64,000 bases of DNA from Mycobacterium sp. D16Q14. GTDB lineage: Bacteria; Actinomycetota; Actinomycetes; Mycobacteriales; Mycobacteriaceae. A program made the translations under genes and the position numbers. Numbering within the stretch: position 1 is the first letter of the stretch; every line of letters starts with the position of its first letter. Location of the stretch: positions 96,366 through 160,365 of the forward strand of contig MAEX01000012.1 of NCBI GenBank assembly GCA_002013415.1, read 5' to 3'. Under the pieces are notes generated by a model. It saw nothing but the letters and a program-made list of their open reading frames with translations, was not told the origin of the DNA and ran no database searches. This document shows positions 1 to 8,526 of this stretch, in pieces.

Positions 1-422
1 TGCACGTCGATCAGGCCCGAGGAGAAGGTGGCTGTCAGGTTATCGCCGCCCGATTCGACGAGGATGAGGTCGAGCGGATCATTGGTGGCGATGAGATCCT
101 CGATGGCATCCAGGTTCGCGGTGATGTCGTCGCGGATCGCGGTGTGTGGGCAGCCACCGGTCTGCACCGCAGTGATGCGCTTGTCGGGAAGCACCGCATG
201 GCGGCGCAGGAAGTCGGCGTCCTCAGTGGTGTAGATGTCGTTGGTCAGTACCGCCACCGAGATCTCGTCACGCAGCGTACGGCACAGCGCGGCAACCAGC
301 GCGGTCTTACCGGATCCCACCGGCCCGCCGATCCCAACGCGCAGCGGCTCCCCCGGTTGACGGACCCGACGCGGCCTATCGATGTGCTGATGGGGCTGGC
401 CGTCGAGGAGGTGCGGTGGCAT
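1..422 (-). CDS. ureG: UreG urease accessory GTPase (cut by window edge)
   Basis: UreG is the GTPase that drives nickel delivery into apo-urease together with UreF and UreD/H. Only the N-terminal 140 residues lie in the window; the 3' end runs off the left edge. Near the N-terminus the P-loop [12 protein letters not shown] is clear, followed by [14 protein letters not shown] and the metal-binding CPH motif ([12 protein letters not shown]), then [12 protein letters not shown]. The ATG at 422 follows ureF (stop at 459) after a 36-nt gap, so it is the fifth gene of the ureABCFG operon. UreD would be expected just outside the window. Confidence 0.95.
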   Translation of the reverse strand, partial: MPPHLLDGQPHQHIDRPRRVRQPGEPLRVGIGGPVGSGKTALVAALCRTLRDEISVAVLTNDIYTTEDADFLRRHAVLPDKRITAVQTGGCPHTAIRDDITANLDAIEDLIATNDPLDLILVESGGDNLTATFSSGLIDV

Positions 423-458
423 GTTGATCCAATCGTGGTTGTACGTGCAAACCTAAAA

Positions 459-1124
459 CTACGAAACAAACAGCGGGCGTTCACGTGTGAGATGCTGCTC
501 GGCGAGCACATCCAGAAGCGGGTCCGACAGGCAAGCCAGCCCGGAGCTTGCCAGTGTCGCGGTCTCCTCGCACAGGCGCGTCAGGGACAGGGTGCCGACC
601 GCCACCTCCGCCGGGTCCAGAGCCAGCAGTCGCTGTCCTGCCGTGGCGGATCCGGTCAAGGTCGTGTACACGACGACGAGGGCGATATCGCGGCCCGACA
701 AACCCGCTGCCAGCCCAATGATGCCGTACACCACGGCCAGATGCGGCTGCCGGCCGTGCGCACGCCAATCGATGTGCGGCCAGACGCTCCCGGCCAGGCG
801 CTTGACTCCCCGGCCCTGAGCGCGCGAGGCGTCTCGCGCGGCCTGCGACGGGGTACGTGCGTCCGTTTCGGCATCTGCTCGCACCGGATCCAGCTGCCCC
901 GATGCGACGGCCGCAGCGATGGACGCCGCGACAAGGCCATGAGTCCGGATACGCCGCCGCAGATAGGCATTGAGCGTCGCACCGTCCCGCACGAGGCCCT
1001 GGGCGACGGCTTCCTCCACCCCGCCGGAATGCACATGCGAACCGGTCGGCAATCGGGAATCGGCCAGCGACAGCAGCAGAGCCGTTGTCGAAAGAGGGGT
1101 CGCAGAAGCCTCCGTCGCTCCCAT
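459..1124 (-). CDS. ureF: UreF urease accessory protein
   Basis: UreF acts with UreD and UreG in assembling the nickel centre of urease. The 221-residue product starts [12 protein letters not shown] and carries the family pattern LADSRLPTGSHVHSGG near the N-terminus, equivalent to the usual 'DSxFPxGxFxHS' region, then a largely helical alanine-rich body. The ATG at 1124 overlaps the ureC stop by one base (TGATG), which supports this start over an upstream in-frame one at 1181 inside ureC. Lengths of 210-230 residues are normal for actinobacterial UreF. Confidence 0.92.
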   Translation of the reverse strand: MGATEASATPLSTTALLLSLADSRLPTGSHVHSGGVEEAVAQGLVRDGATLNAYLRRRIRTHGLVAASIAAAVASGQLDPVRADAETDARTPSQAARDASRAQGRGVKRLAGSVWPHIDWRAHGRQPHLAVVYGIIGLAAGLSGRDIALVVVYTTLTGSATAGQRLLALDPAEVAVGTLSLTRLCEETATLASSGLACLSDPLLDVLAEQHLTRERPLFVS

Positions 1125-2857
1125 CAGAACAGGAAATACCGTTGCGCCATAGGCAGTTCGGTGGCCGGCTGTTCCTGCCACACCTCGCCGTCGATACGTA
1201 CGGTGAAGGTATCTGGATCGACTCGGATATCCGGCATCGCGTTGTTCAAGGGCAGGTCGGCCTTGCCGCGATGGCGGACATTGCGGGTGGGAACCAGTCT
1301 GCGCCGCAGCGCAAGCCGCGCGGCGAGGTCGTCCTCGATGGCCGTCGGTGAGACGAAATGCACGGCCAAGCCCGGTGCCACATTGGGCATGGCGCCGAAC
1401 ATGGGCCGCGGCAGGACAGGTTGCGGGGTGGGAATGGAGGCATTGGCGTCACCCATGGCCGCCCACGCGATGGCACCTCCCTTGATGACGAGATGCGGCC
1501 GGACCCCGAAGAACGCCGGTTCCCACAGCACCAAATCGGCCAGCTTGCCGACCTCGATGGAACCCAGCTCATGATCGATGCCGTGGGTAATCGCCGGGCA
1601 GATGGTGTATTTCGCGACATACCGGCGGACGCGGTTGTTGTCGTTGCCCTTGGCTCCGGCTGGGTCGCCTTCCAGCGCGCCGCGGCGCTTCTTCATGACG
1701 TGCGCGGTCTGCCAGGTGCGCATCACCACTTCGCCAATGCGGCCCATGGCCTGACTGTCACTGCCGATCATCGAGATGGCGCCGATATCGTGCAGTAGAT
1801 CCTCGGCCGCGATCGTGGATGGGCGAATCCGGCTCTCGGCGAAGGCAAGATCCTCCGGTACGGCCGCGTTGAGATGGTGGCAGACCATGAGCATGTCGAG
1901 ATGCTCGTCCAGGGTGTTGACGGTGTGCGGGCGGGTGGGGTTGGTGGAGCTGGGCATCACGTTCGGGTGACTGGCCACGGTAATGATGTCGGGAGCGTGC
2001 CCGCCGCCCGCGCCCTCGGTGTGGTAGGCGTGGATCGCGCGTCCCGCGATCGCCTCCAGAGTGCCTTCGACAAAACCTGTTTCGTTGAGGGTGTCCGAAT
2101 GCAGGGCGACCTGAACATCCGCCTCATCCGCGACGCGCAGGCAGGCATCGATCACCGCGGGCGTGGTGCCCCAGTCCTCATGCAGCTTGAAACCTGCCGC
2201 CCCGCCGCGCAATTGCTCCCACATGGATTCGGGGTTGACGGTGTTGCCCTTGCCCAGCAGCAGCACGTTCACGGGCCATCTGTCGAGTGCTTGCAGCATG
2301 CGGCCCAGATGCCAGGCGCCGGGTGTCACAGTGGTGGCCTTGCTGCCCTCCGCGGGGCCGGTGCCACCACCGATCATGGTGGTGATGCCACCGCCGATGG
2401 CCTCGTCGACCAGTTGCGGACAGATGAAATGGACGTGACAGTCGATGCCGCCCGCCGTGACGATCCGGTCGTTGCCGGCGATGATCTCGGTGGACGGGCC
2501 GACGATCAGCTGGGGATGAACCCCGTCCATGATGTCCGGGTTGCCCGCCTTGCCGATGCCGACGATTCGGCCATCACGAATGCCGATGTCGGCCTTGATG
2601 ATTCCCCAGTGGTCGATGATGACGGCGCCGGTGATGACGGTATCGGGCGCTCCTTCGGCACGGGTAAGGCGGCTCTGCCCCATCGACTCGCGCAGCACCT
2701 TGCCACCGCCGAAGACTGCCTCTTCACCCGCTAAACCGGGGCCGCCACATCGATCCTCGGTGATCTCGATGAGCAGGTCGGTATCGGCCAACCGGATGCG
2801 GTCACCGGTCGTCGGTCCGTACAGCTTGGCGTAGTGCTCCCGCGATAGCCGGGTCAT
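1124..2857 (-). CDS. ureC: Urease alpha subunit UreC
   Basis: This is the catalytic subunit of urease, which hydrolyses urea to ammonia and carbamate in the cytoplasm. The 577-residue protein has normal length. Visible active-site elements are the metal-binding HVHF motif, the lysine to be carbamylated in GFKLHEDWG, the nickel-ligand histidine in ALHSDTLNE, and the mobile-flap cysteine in [12 protein letters not shown]. It overlaps ureB upstream by 4 nt (ATGA) and ureF downstream by 1 nt, so it is [14 protein letters not shown] one polycistronic message. No frameshift or missing catalytic residue was seen. Confidence 0.98.
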   Translation of the reverse strand: MTRLSREHYAKLYGPTTGDRIRLADTDLLIEITEDRCGGPGLAGEEAVFGGGKVLRESMGQSRLTRAEGAPDTVITGAVIIDHWGIIKADIGIRDGRIVGIGKAGNPDIMDGVHPQLIVGPSTEIIAGNDRIVTAGGIDCHVHFICPQLVDEAIGGGITTMIGGGTGPAEGSKATTVTPGAWHLGRMLQALDRWPVNVLLLGKGNTVNPESMWEQLRGGAAGFKLHEDWGTTPAVIDACLRVADEADVQVALHSDTLNETGFVEGTLEAIAGRAIHAYHTEGAGGGHAPDIITVASHPNVMPSSTNPTRPHTVNTLDEHLDMLMVCHHLNAAVPEDLAFAESRIRPSTIAAEDLLHDIGAISMIGSDSQAMGRIGEVVMRTWQTAHVMKKRRGALEGDPAGAKGNDNNRVRRYVAKYTICPAITHGIDHELGSIEVGKLADLVLWEPAFFGVRPHLVIKGGAIAWAAMGDANASIPTPQPVLPRPMFGAMPNVAPGLAVHFVSPTAIEDDLAARLALRRRLVPTRNVRHRGKADLPLNNAMPDIRVDPDTFTVRIDGEVWQEQPATELPMAQRYFLF

Positions 2858-3186
2858 GCGGGGTCACCGCCATCCAGCCGTCCCGGGGCGTCGAGCGTCA
2901 GTCCGTGTACTTCGCGGCGACCACGTAAGGGCACCAGCCGAACCTTCTGGGCGACACCGGGTTCAAAGCGAACCGCGGTACCCGCCGGAATGTGCAGGCG
3001 GTGTCCGTGCGCGGCCTCTCGATCGAAGTCAAGCGCCGGGTTCGATTGCGGGAAATGTACGTGACTGCCCACCTGCACGGGGCGGTCACCGGTATTGACG
3101 ACGTCGAGCTCGATGACGGGCGCTCCCGCGTTGAGTTCAATATCGTCCGGTGCGAACAGGTATTCGCCAGGAATCATGTGACTCAT
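2854..3186 (-). CDS. ureB: Urease beta subunit UreB
   Basis: Structural beta subunit of urease, 110 residues. It shows the typical opening [18 protein letters not shown] and the conserved [17 protein letters not shown] and [15 protein letters not shown] segments. It overlaps ureA by 4 nt upstream and ureC by 4 nt downstream, so subunits A, B and C are tightly coupled. An internal ATG at residue 4 (MIPGEY) is the more usual family start; the upstream ATG was kept because it forms the ATGA overlap with ureA. As in most bacteria, ureA and ureB are separate genes. Confidence 0.96.
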   Translation of the reverse strand: MSHMIPGEYLFAPDDIELNAGAPVIELDVVNTGDRPVQVGSHVHFPQSNPALDFDREAAHGHRLHIPAGTAVRFEPGVAQKVRLVPLRGRREVHGLTLDAPGRLDGGDPA

Positions 3187-3485
3187 CCGATCGGGTGGTG
3201 CACGGTAACGAGCTTGGTGCCATCGGGAAAGGTTGCCTCCACCTGGACGTCCGGGATCATCTCGGGCACGCCGTCCATCACATCGTCGCGCCCCAGCACC
3301 TCGCGGCCGCTGGCCATCAACTCCGAGACGGTGCGACCATCACGCGCACCTTCGAGGAGATGATCGGTGATGATGGCGATTGCTTCGGGATGGTTGAGGC
3401 GCAGGCCTCGGGATTGGCGTCGTCGCGCCAATTCCGCCGCATAGGAGATGAGCAGCCGTTCCTGCTCGTGCGGGGTCAATCGCAT
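3183..3485 (-). CDS. ureA: Urease gamma subunit UreA
   Basis: Smallest urease subunit. The start was placed at [12 protein letters not shown], the canonical N-terminus giving the family length of 100 residues, and not six codons upstream. The conserved [10 protein letters not shown] and [18 protein letters not shown] segments are intact. It is the first gene of ureABCFG. The 146 nt between it and the divergent lipoprotein gene at 3632 must hold both promoters; I see no confident operator there. Confidence 0.95.
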   Translation of the reverse strand: MRLTPHEQERLLISYAAELARRRQSRGLRLNHPEAIAIITDHLLEGARDGRTVSELMASGREVLGRDDVMDGVPEMIPDVQVEATFPDGTKLVTVHHPIG

Positions 3486-3631
3486 AAGGGGCGATCCTGC
3501 CATGATCCGGGCTGCCTGGCACTTTCACGGCCCGCCGGCGGTCTGTGGCGGGTTTTGCCGTGCGGCCTTGATCTTGAATGCGAGAATCCACCGGAACTGG
3601 CTGTGTGCAGGAGCGATCAGGAGGGTGCACG

Positions 3632-4387
3632 ATGCGGTATGCGATGACGTTGGGGTGTGTGGTGTCGGCGGCGGTGCTGCTGACGGGGTGCAGTCAACCC
3701 AGCGAGGGGATAAAACCGGTGGCGGCACCGTCCACCACCGCTGCCGACATGCCGATGACCGCAGGCACGTCGGCCCCAGCATCCGTCCCGGCCACCACCA
3801 AGGCGCCTGCACCGCCGCCGCTGGTGGTCACACCGGACAAGGTCGAGACGATCCTGAGCTCGCGCGCCGAGGTCGGGAAGATTCTGGGAACGACGCTGGA
3901 GTACGAGAACAATCGATCGGCACCGCCAACGGACACGGTGAGCGGTCCACCGGACTGTGTGAACCTGGACAATCCGCGAGCCGGTCAACTGGGATCGGAG
4001 TGGACCACATACCGCTGGAACTATTACCGCGAGACCAAGGACAGCAGCTCGTACATCGTGGGTCAGGTGGCCGTCCTGTATCCCACGCGCGAGGAGGCTT
4101 CCGCGGCCTTCACTCGGTCATATCCGCTGACCATCTCCAAAACATGCGTTGACGCGGGGATTTCCATGTTGAACGACAAGTGGAAGATCAGCAGCATCAC
4201 CAAGGTCACCGACACCGCGGCCACATGGGCTCAGCTTCAGATCGCAGAGGGCACGCCCTGGCACTGCTTCTTCGACTTCCGTAACAAGAACAACGTGCTC
4301 TTCGGGGCGTACCTGTGCCAGTTCGGCGATGGTGTGCCCGGGGTTACGACCATTGCCGACCGGATCGCGGCGTGGATTCCGGAATGA
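3632..4387 (+). CDS. Lipoprotein with PknH-like extracellular sensor domain (1 of 4)
   Basis: Predicted surface lipoprotein of 251 residues. A signal peptide ends in the lipobox LLTGC at about residue 20, followed by a Pro/Thr/Ala-rich linker and then a domain resembling the extracellular PknH_C sensor domain. That domain starts near VVTPDKVETIL, includes WTTYRWNYYRE, and keeps four cysteines (PDC, KTC, WHC, LCQ) as expected for two disulfides. The start ATG at 3632 follows GGAGGG by 6 nt. It overlaps the next gene by 4 nt (ATGA). The ligand is unknown. It is the first of four tandem genes with the same architecture. Confidence 0.85.
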   Translation: MRYAMTLGCVVSAAVLLTGCSQPSEGIKPVAAPSTTAADMPMTAGTSAPASVPATTKAPAPPPLVVTPDKVETILSSRAEVGKILGTTLEYENNRSAPPTDTVSGPPDCVNLDNPRAGQLGSEWTTYRWNYYRETKDSSSYIVGQVAVLYPTREEASAAFTRSYPLTISKTCVDAGISMLNDKWKISSITKVTDTAATWAQLQIAEGTPWHCFFDFRNKNNVLFGAYLCQFGDGVPGVTTIADRIAAWIPE

Positions 4388-5127
4388 AGGGGATGAAGGT
4401 GACTGGCACATCGGTGTATCGGAAGGCCGTGGTCGCGGTGTGTGCGGCAATCGTCCTGACCGGGTGTTCGATCTTCGGGGGTGGTCAGAAGGATCCGGCG
4501 ACTTCTGGGTCGGCCGCGCCGTCGGGTACCCCGAAGACGTCGACCACCGTCTCGGAGAACGCGATCAGTCCGGATACCGCCAACTCGCTGACTGTCCCCA
4601 AGGACGACGTCGGCGAACTCATCGGATCCACGCTGGACTACGAAGGGAAGTCTTCGGATCCACAATCGTCGACAATCGAGGGCAAGGAGTCGTGCCGGGC
4701 TCTCCTGGTGCCGTTGACGACCGATATCGGCAGCACGTGGACCACCTATCGAAACGTGTGGTACCAGGAATCCAAGGACACCTACGATCACTCGATCGGG
4801 CAGCGCGTCTTGTTATACCCAGCCAAAGATGCTGCGGCGGAAACCTATTCGAAGGAGTTCCCGGTCACGGTCCGCGAGTGTTCAGGTGAGGACATCAAGA
4901 CCGACACGGCGACCTGGCGCGTAACCGTGCGTGAGGTGTCGCAAGACCGGGTGCAATGGGTGCTTGAGCAGATCGAAGATGGTCAGCCCAACGGATGGCG
5001 CTGCAACAAGGCGGCACGCATCATCGACAACGTGCTGTTCTCGGCGACCGTCTGCCAGCGCGGTAATGGCGTACCCGCGATGAAGGCGATCATGGACAGG
5101 ATGGCGGCGGCCACCAAGCCCAAGTAA
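4384..5127 (+). CDS. Lipoprotein with PknH-like extracellular sensor domain (2 of 4)
   Basis: Second tandem paralogue, 247 residues, translationally coupled to the first by an ATGA overlap. The lipobox is VLTGC, followed by a Gly/Ser/Thr-rich linker. The sensor-like domain has SLTVPKDDVGELIG, WTTYRNVWYQES and the cysteines ESC, REC, WRC and VCQ. The C-terminus (ATKPK) lacks the AAWIPE ending shared by copies 1 and 3. Divergence between copies suggests an old duplication rather than a recent one. Function is not known; export and acylation are inferred from the signal peptide. Confidence 0.82.
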   Translation: MKGMKVTGTSVYRKAVVAVCAAIVLTGCSIFGGGQKDPATSGSAAPSGTPKTSTTVSENAISPDTANSLTVPKDDVGELIGSTLDYEGKSSDPQSSTIEGKESCRALLVPLTTDIGSTWTTYRNVWYQESKDTYDHSIGQRVLLYPAKDAAAETYSKEFPVTVRECSGEDIKTDTATWRVTVREVSQDRVQWVLEQIEDGQPNGWRCNKAARIIDNVLFSATVCQRGNGVPAMKAIMDRMAAATKPK

Positions 5128-5226
5128 GCCAGCCTTCGCGAGGGGCGTGTAACACTGGGCGCGAGTAACCCGATGTAGCCATGATTTGGGTCGATGCGGG
5201 TCTGAAATCGACAGGGAGGGATTTGG

Positions 5227-5994
5227 ATGCGTTACGTATTGACGGCCGGATGGCTTGGTCTGGCTGCGATGCTCGCGGTGAGTTGTGGCACCGACTCGGA
5301 AGGTATCAAACCGATCCCGGTCGGTGCGACCGCGACATCGGGCGCGCAGGTCGATTCGCAGGACGCGGTGTCCCCGACAAGCCCCAAGACCACCGCACCG
5401 TCCGTCACGACGTCGCTGGAACCGCCTCCGCCGGTGATTGTGACCCCGGAGAAGGCCGAAGCCACGCTGATCTCTGCCGATGACGTCGGCAAGATCGTGG
5501 GCTCGCCGCTGACCTTCGAGGTGAAGAGCTCGACTCCGGAGGATTCGCCGAGAAGCGGCAAATGTGAGGCGCTGGCCGGACCGTTCACTGACGTTCTGGG
5601 TGACGAATGGACGACGTACCGGCACGTCGTACAAAAGGAGTCAAAGGAGCGGTACGACCACATTGTGTGGCAGGCGGTGGTGCTGTTCGCCGATGCGAAG
5701 ACCGCTGCAGACCAGATGAAAAAGGCATTCCCGGACTCGTTGAAGAGCTGTGTCGACACCGAGCAGCCGACCGGCGACCTCGACTGGCGGGTGGAGAGTT
5801 TCTCTGCCGAGGGGAAGACGGCGAAATGGGTCGAACAGCAGCTCAACGATGGCAAACCATCGGCTTGGAGATGCTTTTTCGAGTACCGGGCGAAGAACAA
5901 TGTGGTGTTTGGTACCCGGCTGTGCCAAGCGGGCAATGGAGCGCCGGCGGTGACCGCGATCGTCGACCGCATGGCCGAATGGATCCCGGAATGA
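5227..5994 (+). CDS. Lipoprotein with PknH-like extracellular sensor domain (3 of 4)
   Basis: Third tandem copy, 255 residues. The N-terminus MRYVLTAGWLGLAAML runs into the less typical lipobox LAVSC. The domain resembles copy 1 most closely: EGIKPIPVG after the cysteine, VTPEKAEATLISADDVGKIVG, WTTYRHVVQKES, and an ending DRMAEWIPE. Four cysteines are kept (GKC, KSC, WRC, LCQ). A GGAGGG sequence lies 6 nt before the ATG. A 99-nt gap separates it from copy 2, so it may have its own promoter. Confidence 0.82.
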   Translation: MRYVLTAGWLGLAAMLAVSCGTDSEGIKPIPVGATATSGAQVDSQDAVSPTSPKTTAPSVTTSLEPPPPVIVTPEKAEATLISADDVGKIVGSPLTFEVKSSTPEDSPRSGKCEALAGPFTDVLGDEWTTYRHVVQKESKERYDHIVWQAVVLFADAKTAADQMKKAFPDSLKSCVDTEQPTGDLDWRVESFSAEGKTAKWVEQQLNDGKPSAWRCFFEYRAKNNVVFGTRLCQAGNGAPAVTAIVDRMAEWIPE

Positions 5995-6023
5995 TCGCGG
6001 CGAAGAAAATGACAGGGGGGTTT

Positions 6024-6803
6024 ATGGCAAGCACGTTTGGTGGCACGACGGTGCGGACGGCGCTGTGCGCTACGGCAATCGCGGCGCTGGCGTTATCCGG
6101 GTGCTCCACCCAGAAGGAGGCCACCGGCACCTCGACGGCTGCCACCACAACCACGTCACGGTCGGTCAACGCCCCTGCGCCGGGCCCCACGCGCAGCGGG
6201 CCCGCGGCTCTGACCGGGTGGCCCGGACAGGACAAGATCAGTGAGGATGCCATGGTGGCGGCGCTATTCACCGACGAGGAGATCGCGAAGGCTCTCGATA
6301 CCGAGGTCGCCAAGACCAACAAACGGGAGAAGCCCTTCACGGCCACGGAGTCCGACGACGCGAGTTGCAATGTGACGCAAGGGTTGACGGTCGAGTCCGT
6401 GGGTAAGGACTACGAGACGTTCCGCGGAACAGAGATGCTGCTCGGGGACGCCAAGAATCCGGACGCCCAGGTGTACCAGGCGATCGCGGCATATAAGGAC
6501 AAGAACGCCGCACAGACGCAGTTCACGACGGCCGTCGACGCGATCAACGAATGCGACGGAACGACGTACAACTTCACCGATCCGGACGGCGAGAAGGTGC
6601 CCGTCACGGTGTCGGTTTCGTCCGCGAACGCCAAGAAGGCGAACTGGGCGCTCACCTACGGCCCGAGTAAGTACCGCTGTTTCGTGTCGTACAACGGCGT
6701 AGCCAACGTGATTGTGCAGACGCAGGTTTGCGCACGAAGCAATTCAAAGCAACTCGTGCAGAAGATGGCCGACAGGATTGTCGACAAGCTGCAGCTGAGC
6801 TGA
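6024..6803 (+). CDS. Lipoprotein, divergent fourth member of the sensor-domain cluster
   Basis: Fourth tandem gene, 259 residues from the ATG at 6024, which follows AGGGGGG. An ATG at 5991 overlapping the previous stop is an alternative start. The signal peptide ends LALSGC, followed by a Thr-rich linker. The domain is divergent but keeps four spaced cysteines (ASC, NEC, YRC, VCA), the YETFRG segment in place of WTTYR, and a C-terminal QKMADRIVDKL. Genes 1-4 together look like a lipoprotein array exposed at the cell surface. A hairpin at 6900-6934 closes the unit. Confidence 0.78.
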   Translation: MASTFGGTTVRTALCATAIAALALSGCSTQKEATGTSTAATTTTSRSVNAPAPGPTRSGPAALTGWPGQDKISEDAMVAALFTDEEIAKALDTEVAKTNKREKPFTATESDDASCNVTQGLTVESVGKDYETFRGTEMLLGDAKNPDAQVYQAIAAYKDKNAAQTQFTTAVDAINECDGTTYNFTDPDGEKVPVTVSVSSANAKKANWALTYGPSKYRCFVSYNGVANVIVQTQVCARSNSKQLVQKMADRIVDKLQLS

Positions 6804-6899
6804 CGAGCCACCTGGATCCCAGTGGGGACTGGACCCGGGCAGGGGGACGAGGATGGCGGCCCGACCATCGGGGGGCAGGCCGACGTCTCTCGAAATGAG

Positions 6900-6934
6900 C
6901 TCGGGTGGGCGCGCGGGGGTCGCGACCACCCGAG
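6900..6934. terminator. Bidirectional hairpin between convergent genes
   Basis: CTCGGGTGG (6900-6908) pairs perfectly with CCACCCGAG (6926-6934) across a GC-rich loop. It lies between the convergent lipoprotein gene (ends 6803) and thioesterase gene (ends 6937). There is no T-tract, as is common in mycobacteria. Confidence 0.5.
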
Positions 6935-6936
6935 TC

Positions 6937-7347
6937 TCACAAGTTCTGTAGGCGAACCTGCCCGCGTGCGATTGTCCGGCCCTCGTCGTCGGTGATGGTG
7001 ACAAGCCACAGCTGCTGACGACGGCCTCGGTGTATCGGCGTGGATGTGGCGGTGAGCGTGCCCGATGAGATGGCGCGCAGGAAGTCGGTGTTGTTGTTGA
7101 CGCCGACCACCGCGCTCTCCTCCCCCAACACGTTGGCGCGCCAGATGTACCCGGAGACGCTCGCCACGCTCTCTACCACCGAGCAATACACGCCCCCGTG
7201 CACGATCCCGTTGGGTTGCAACAGGTTTTCGGTGATCGTCAGGCTGGCGGACACTCCCTCGGGTGTCACCGAGGTGTATTCGAGCCCCACGAGCTGGTCG
7301 AAGGGCGCGGTGGGCATCTGGCTGAGGCGCTCCGGCGTGTCAGGCAT
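6937..7347 (-). CDS. PaaI-type hotdog thioesterase (Rv1847-like)
   Basis: A 136-residue hotdog-fold acyl-CoA thioesterase of the PaaI/YbgC type. The family signature is visible in LLQPNGIVHGGVYCSVVESVAS, where the Asn and HGG motif and a downstream Glu/Asp supply the catalytic site, and in the beta-strand SGTLTATSTPIHRGRRQQLW. Position between urease and blaI matches Rv1847 of M. tuberculosis, a 140-residue protein of the same family. The substrate is unknown. A strong hairpin at 7383-7418 separates it from the upstream gene, so it is probably transcribed alone. Confidence 0.85.
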   Translation of the reverse strand: MPDTPERLSQMPTAPFDQLVGLEYTSVTPEGVSASLTITENLLQPNGIVHGGVYCSVVESVASVSGYIWRANVLGEESAVVGVNNNTDFLRAISSGTLTATSTPIHRGRRQQLWLVTITDDEGRTIARGQVRLQNL

Positions 7348-7382
7348 TCGATGTTCATATCAGTGCGGCATCCGATAACGAA

Positions 7383-7418
7383 GAAGTGCCCCACCTGCCG
7401 AAGCAGGTGGGGCACTTC
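7383..7418 (-). terminator. Strong 16-bp hairpin terminator
   Basis: A perfect 16-bp stem (7383-7398 with 7403-7418) closed by the tetraloop CGAA. It is downstream of the FhuF-like gene on the minus strand and 36 nt before the thioesterase start, so it most likely ends the iron-regulated transcript. Confidence 0.75.
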
Positions 7419-7509
7419 CTTCGAGTGGACCGGGGGTCTCTGCAGCCCTCAGGACTCCGGCGCGGTCCGGGTGTCTGGTCGCGCTGTAGCGCGTTCGACG
7501 TTTCCAAGG

Positions 7510-7528
7510 ATAGGCAAGGCTTCCCTAA
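7510..7528. promoter_or_regulatory. Second IdeR/DtxR-like box, overlapping a stop codon
   Basis: The 19-mer from 7510 (ATAGGCAAGG then CTTCCCTAA) matches the IdeR consensus (TTAGGTTAG-G-CTAACCTAA) at 14 of 19 positions by my count, as many as the box upstream of the same gene. It covers the stop codon of the FhuF-like gene. No promoter or start codon that it would obviously control was found. Confidence 0.4.
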
Positions 7529-8283
7529 ATTGCAAGGGCTTTGTGGCGAACCGGCAATCCGAGTGTCATGAAGCGGTCGAGGATCGCCTGTCCGCGCCGC
7601 ATTCCATCGGTCTCACTGGACCGCGCGAGCAGCGGAACGTGAGTCGCCGCCCCCACCACGGTCGAGCCGACCAGCTGCCACATCTGTCCGATTTCCATAG
7701 CCCCGGAACTGATCTGTGACAGTCGCGTGAACAGGGGTGCGAGTGCGCGGTGGCATCGGTGTGCTGTCCACGCAGCGAGTGCTTCCTCGCCGGGGAAGAC
7801 CACGACCTGTTCGCGGTCGCGGTCCGGGTCATCGGGCAACACGCGTAGCGTCGGGTCCACGACCCCCGCCCAATCGATGCAGCCCTCGGAATCGAAATAG
7901 ACCCACAGGTTCCCTAGGCCCGGATCCCAGGCGCGGCCCTCCAGCACGACCAGGGCGACTAATCGGCCGACTACGGTGTGGACGAGAGCGTCCGCGAGCT
8001 GATGGACAGCGACGGCATCGCTGCCGGTCTCCTCGATGGCGCGGGCGTACATCCGCTCAAGCCGGTCGGTGTTCAAGGCGCGTGCGAGCGGCCACCATCG
8101 GCGCCGGCCGACATCGGACATGACGGCGACGCCGTAGGCCCGCGGGCATTCCGGATACAGCTCGCGAAGCCGACTGCTCGATTCGTGCAGCGGCAGTGAT
8201 TGGCGGATGGACATCCCGGCGATCAGCGGATCGTCGGCGATGAGACTCCTGGTCGAAGAGCATCGGTCGATGGCCAGTGTCAC
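7525..8283 (-). CDS. FhuF-like / siderophore-iron utilisation protein lacking the Fe-S cysteines
   Basis: A 252-residue cytoplasmic protein. The GTG start at 8283 follows GGGAGG by 9 nt. The C-terminal part (MWQLVGSTVVGAATHVPLLAR, then ARSSETDGMRRGQAIL) resembles the FhuF/IucC-C-like actinobacterial family, but the C-terminal cysteine cluster that binds the 2Fe-2S centre in FhuF is absent: the protein simply ends VRHKALAI. An IdeR-type iron box lies 30 nt upstream, which supports a role in iron acquisition. Assignment rests on this box and weak family resemblance. It could be a ferri-siderophore-binding protein rather than a reductase. Confidence 0.6.
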   Translation of the reverse strand: MTLAIDRCSSTRSLIADDPLIAGMSIRQSLPLHESSSRLRELYPECPRAYGVAVMSDVGRRRWWPLARALNTDRLERMYARAIEETGSDAVAVHQLADALVHTVVGRLVALVVLEGRAWDPGLGNLWVYFDSEGCIDWAGVVDPTLRVLPDDPDRDREQVVVFPGEEALAAWTAHRCHRALAPLFTRLSQISSGAMEIGQMWQLVGSTVVGAATHVPLLARSSETDGMRRGQAILDRFMTLGLPVRHKALAI

Positions 8284-8312
8284 AGTTGGCAGCCTCCCTT
8301 CACGTAGGCAAG

Positions 8313-8331
8313 ATAGGTAAGCCTAACCACA
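8313..8331. promoter_or_regulatory. IdeR (DtxR-family) iron box
   Basis: ATAGGTAAGCCTAACCACA matches the 19-bp IdeR consensus at 14 of 19 positions, including the TAGGT and CTAACC half-sites. It overlaps a TATCTT -10-like hexamer on the minus strand and lies 30 nt upstream of the GTG at 8283. This is the expected layout for Fe-IdeR repression. Confidence 0.7.
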
Positions 8332-8482
8332 TGTAGGATGACATCGCCAGGTGCGGGTGTTGTGACTGCCCTCACCGAAGCTCCTGATCTCGGGCCGTGT
8401 TGACGGATTTGGCCCACATGGTGAGACGGAATCGAGCGCTGGAACAAAGACCGAGCTATGGATCGTTGGCTGTCAGAAGAAG

Positions 8483-8499
8483 TACGACTGGATGTAGTA
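8483..8499. promoter_or_regulatory. blaI: BlaI-type operator dyad
   Basis: Imperfect dyad TACGACT-N3-TGTAGTA upstream of the blaI start. The right half (reverse complement TACTACA) has the TACTACA form described for BlaI/MecI operators; the left half differs at two positions. It is consistent with autorepression of blaI and the downstream M56 gene. Confidence 0.6.
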
Positions 8500-8526
8500 C
8501 GGCACTGCGTCGGAGGTAAACGTAGA

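Noticed and set aside
144..1574. Long open frame (476 codons) on the plus strand opposite ureF/ureC
   Set aside because: Antisense to well-defined urease genes; no recognisable domain and a composition typical of high-GC shadow frames.
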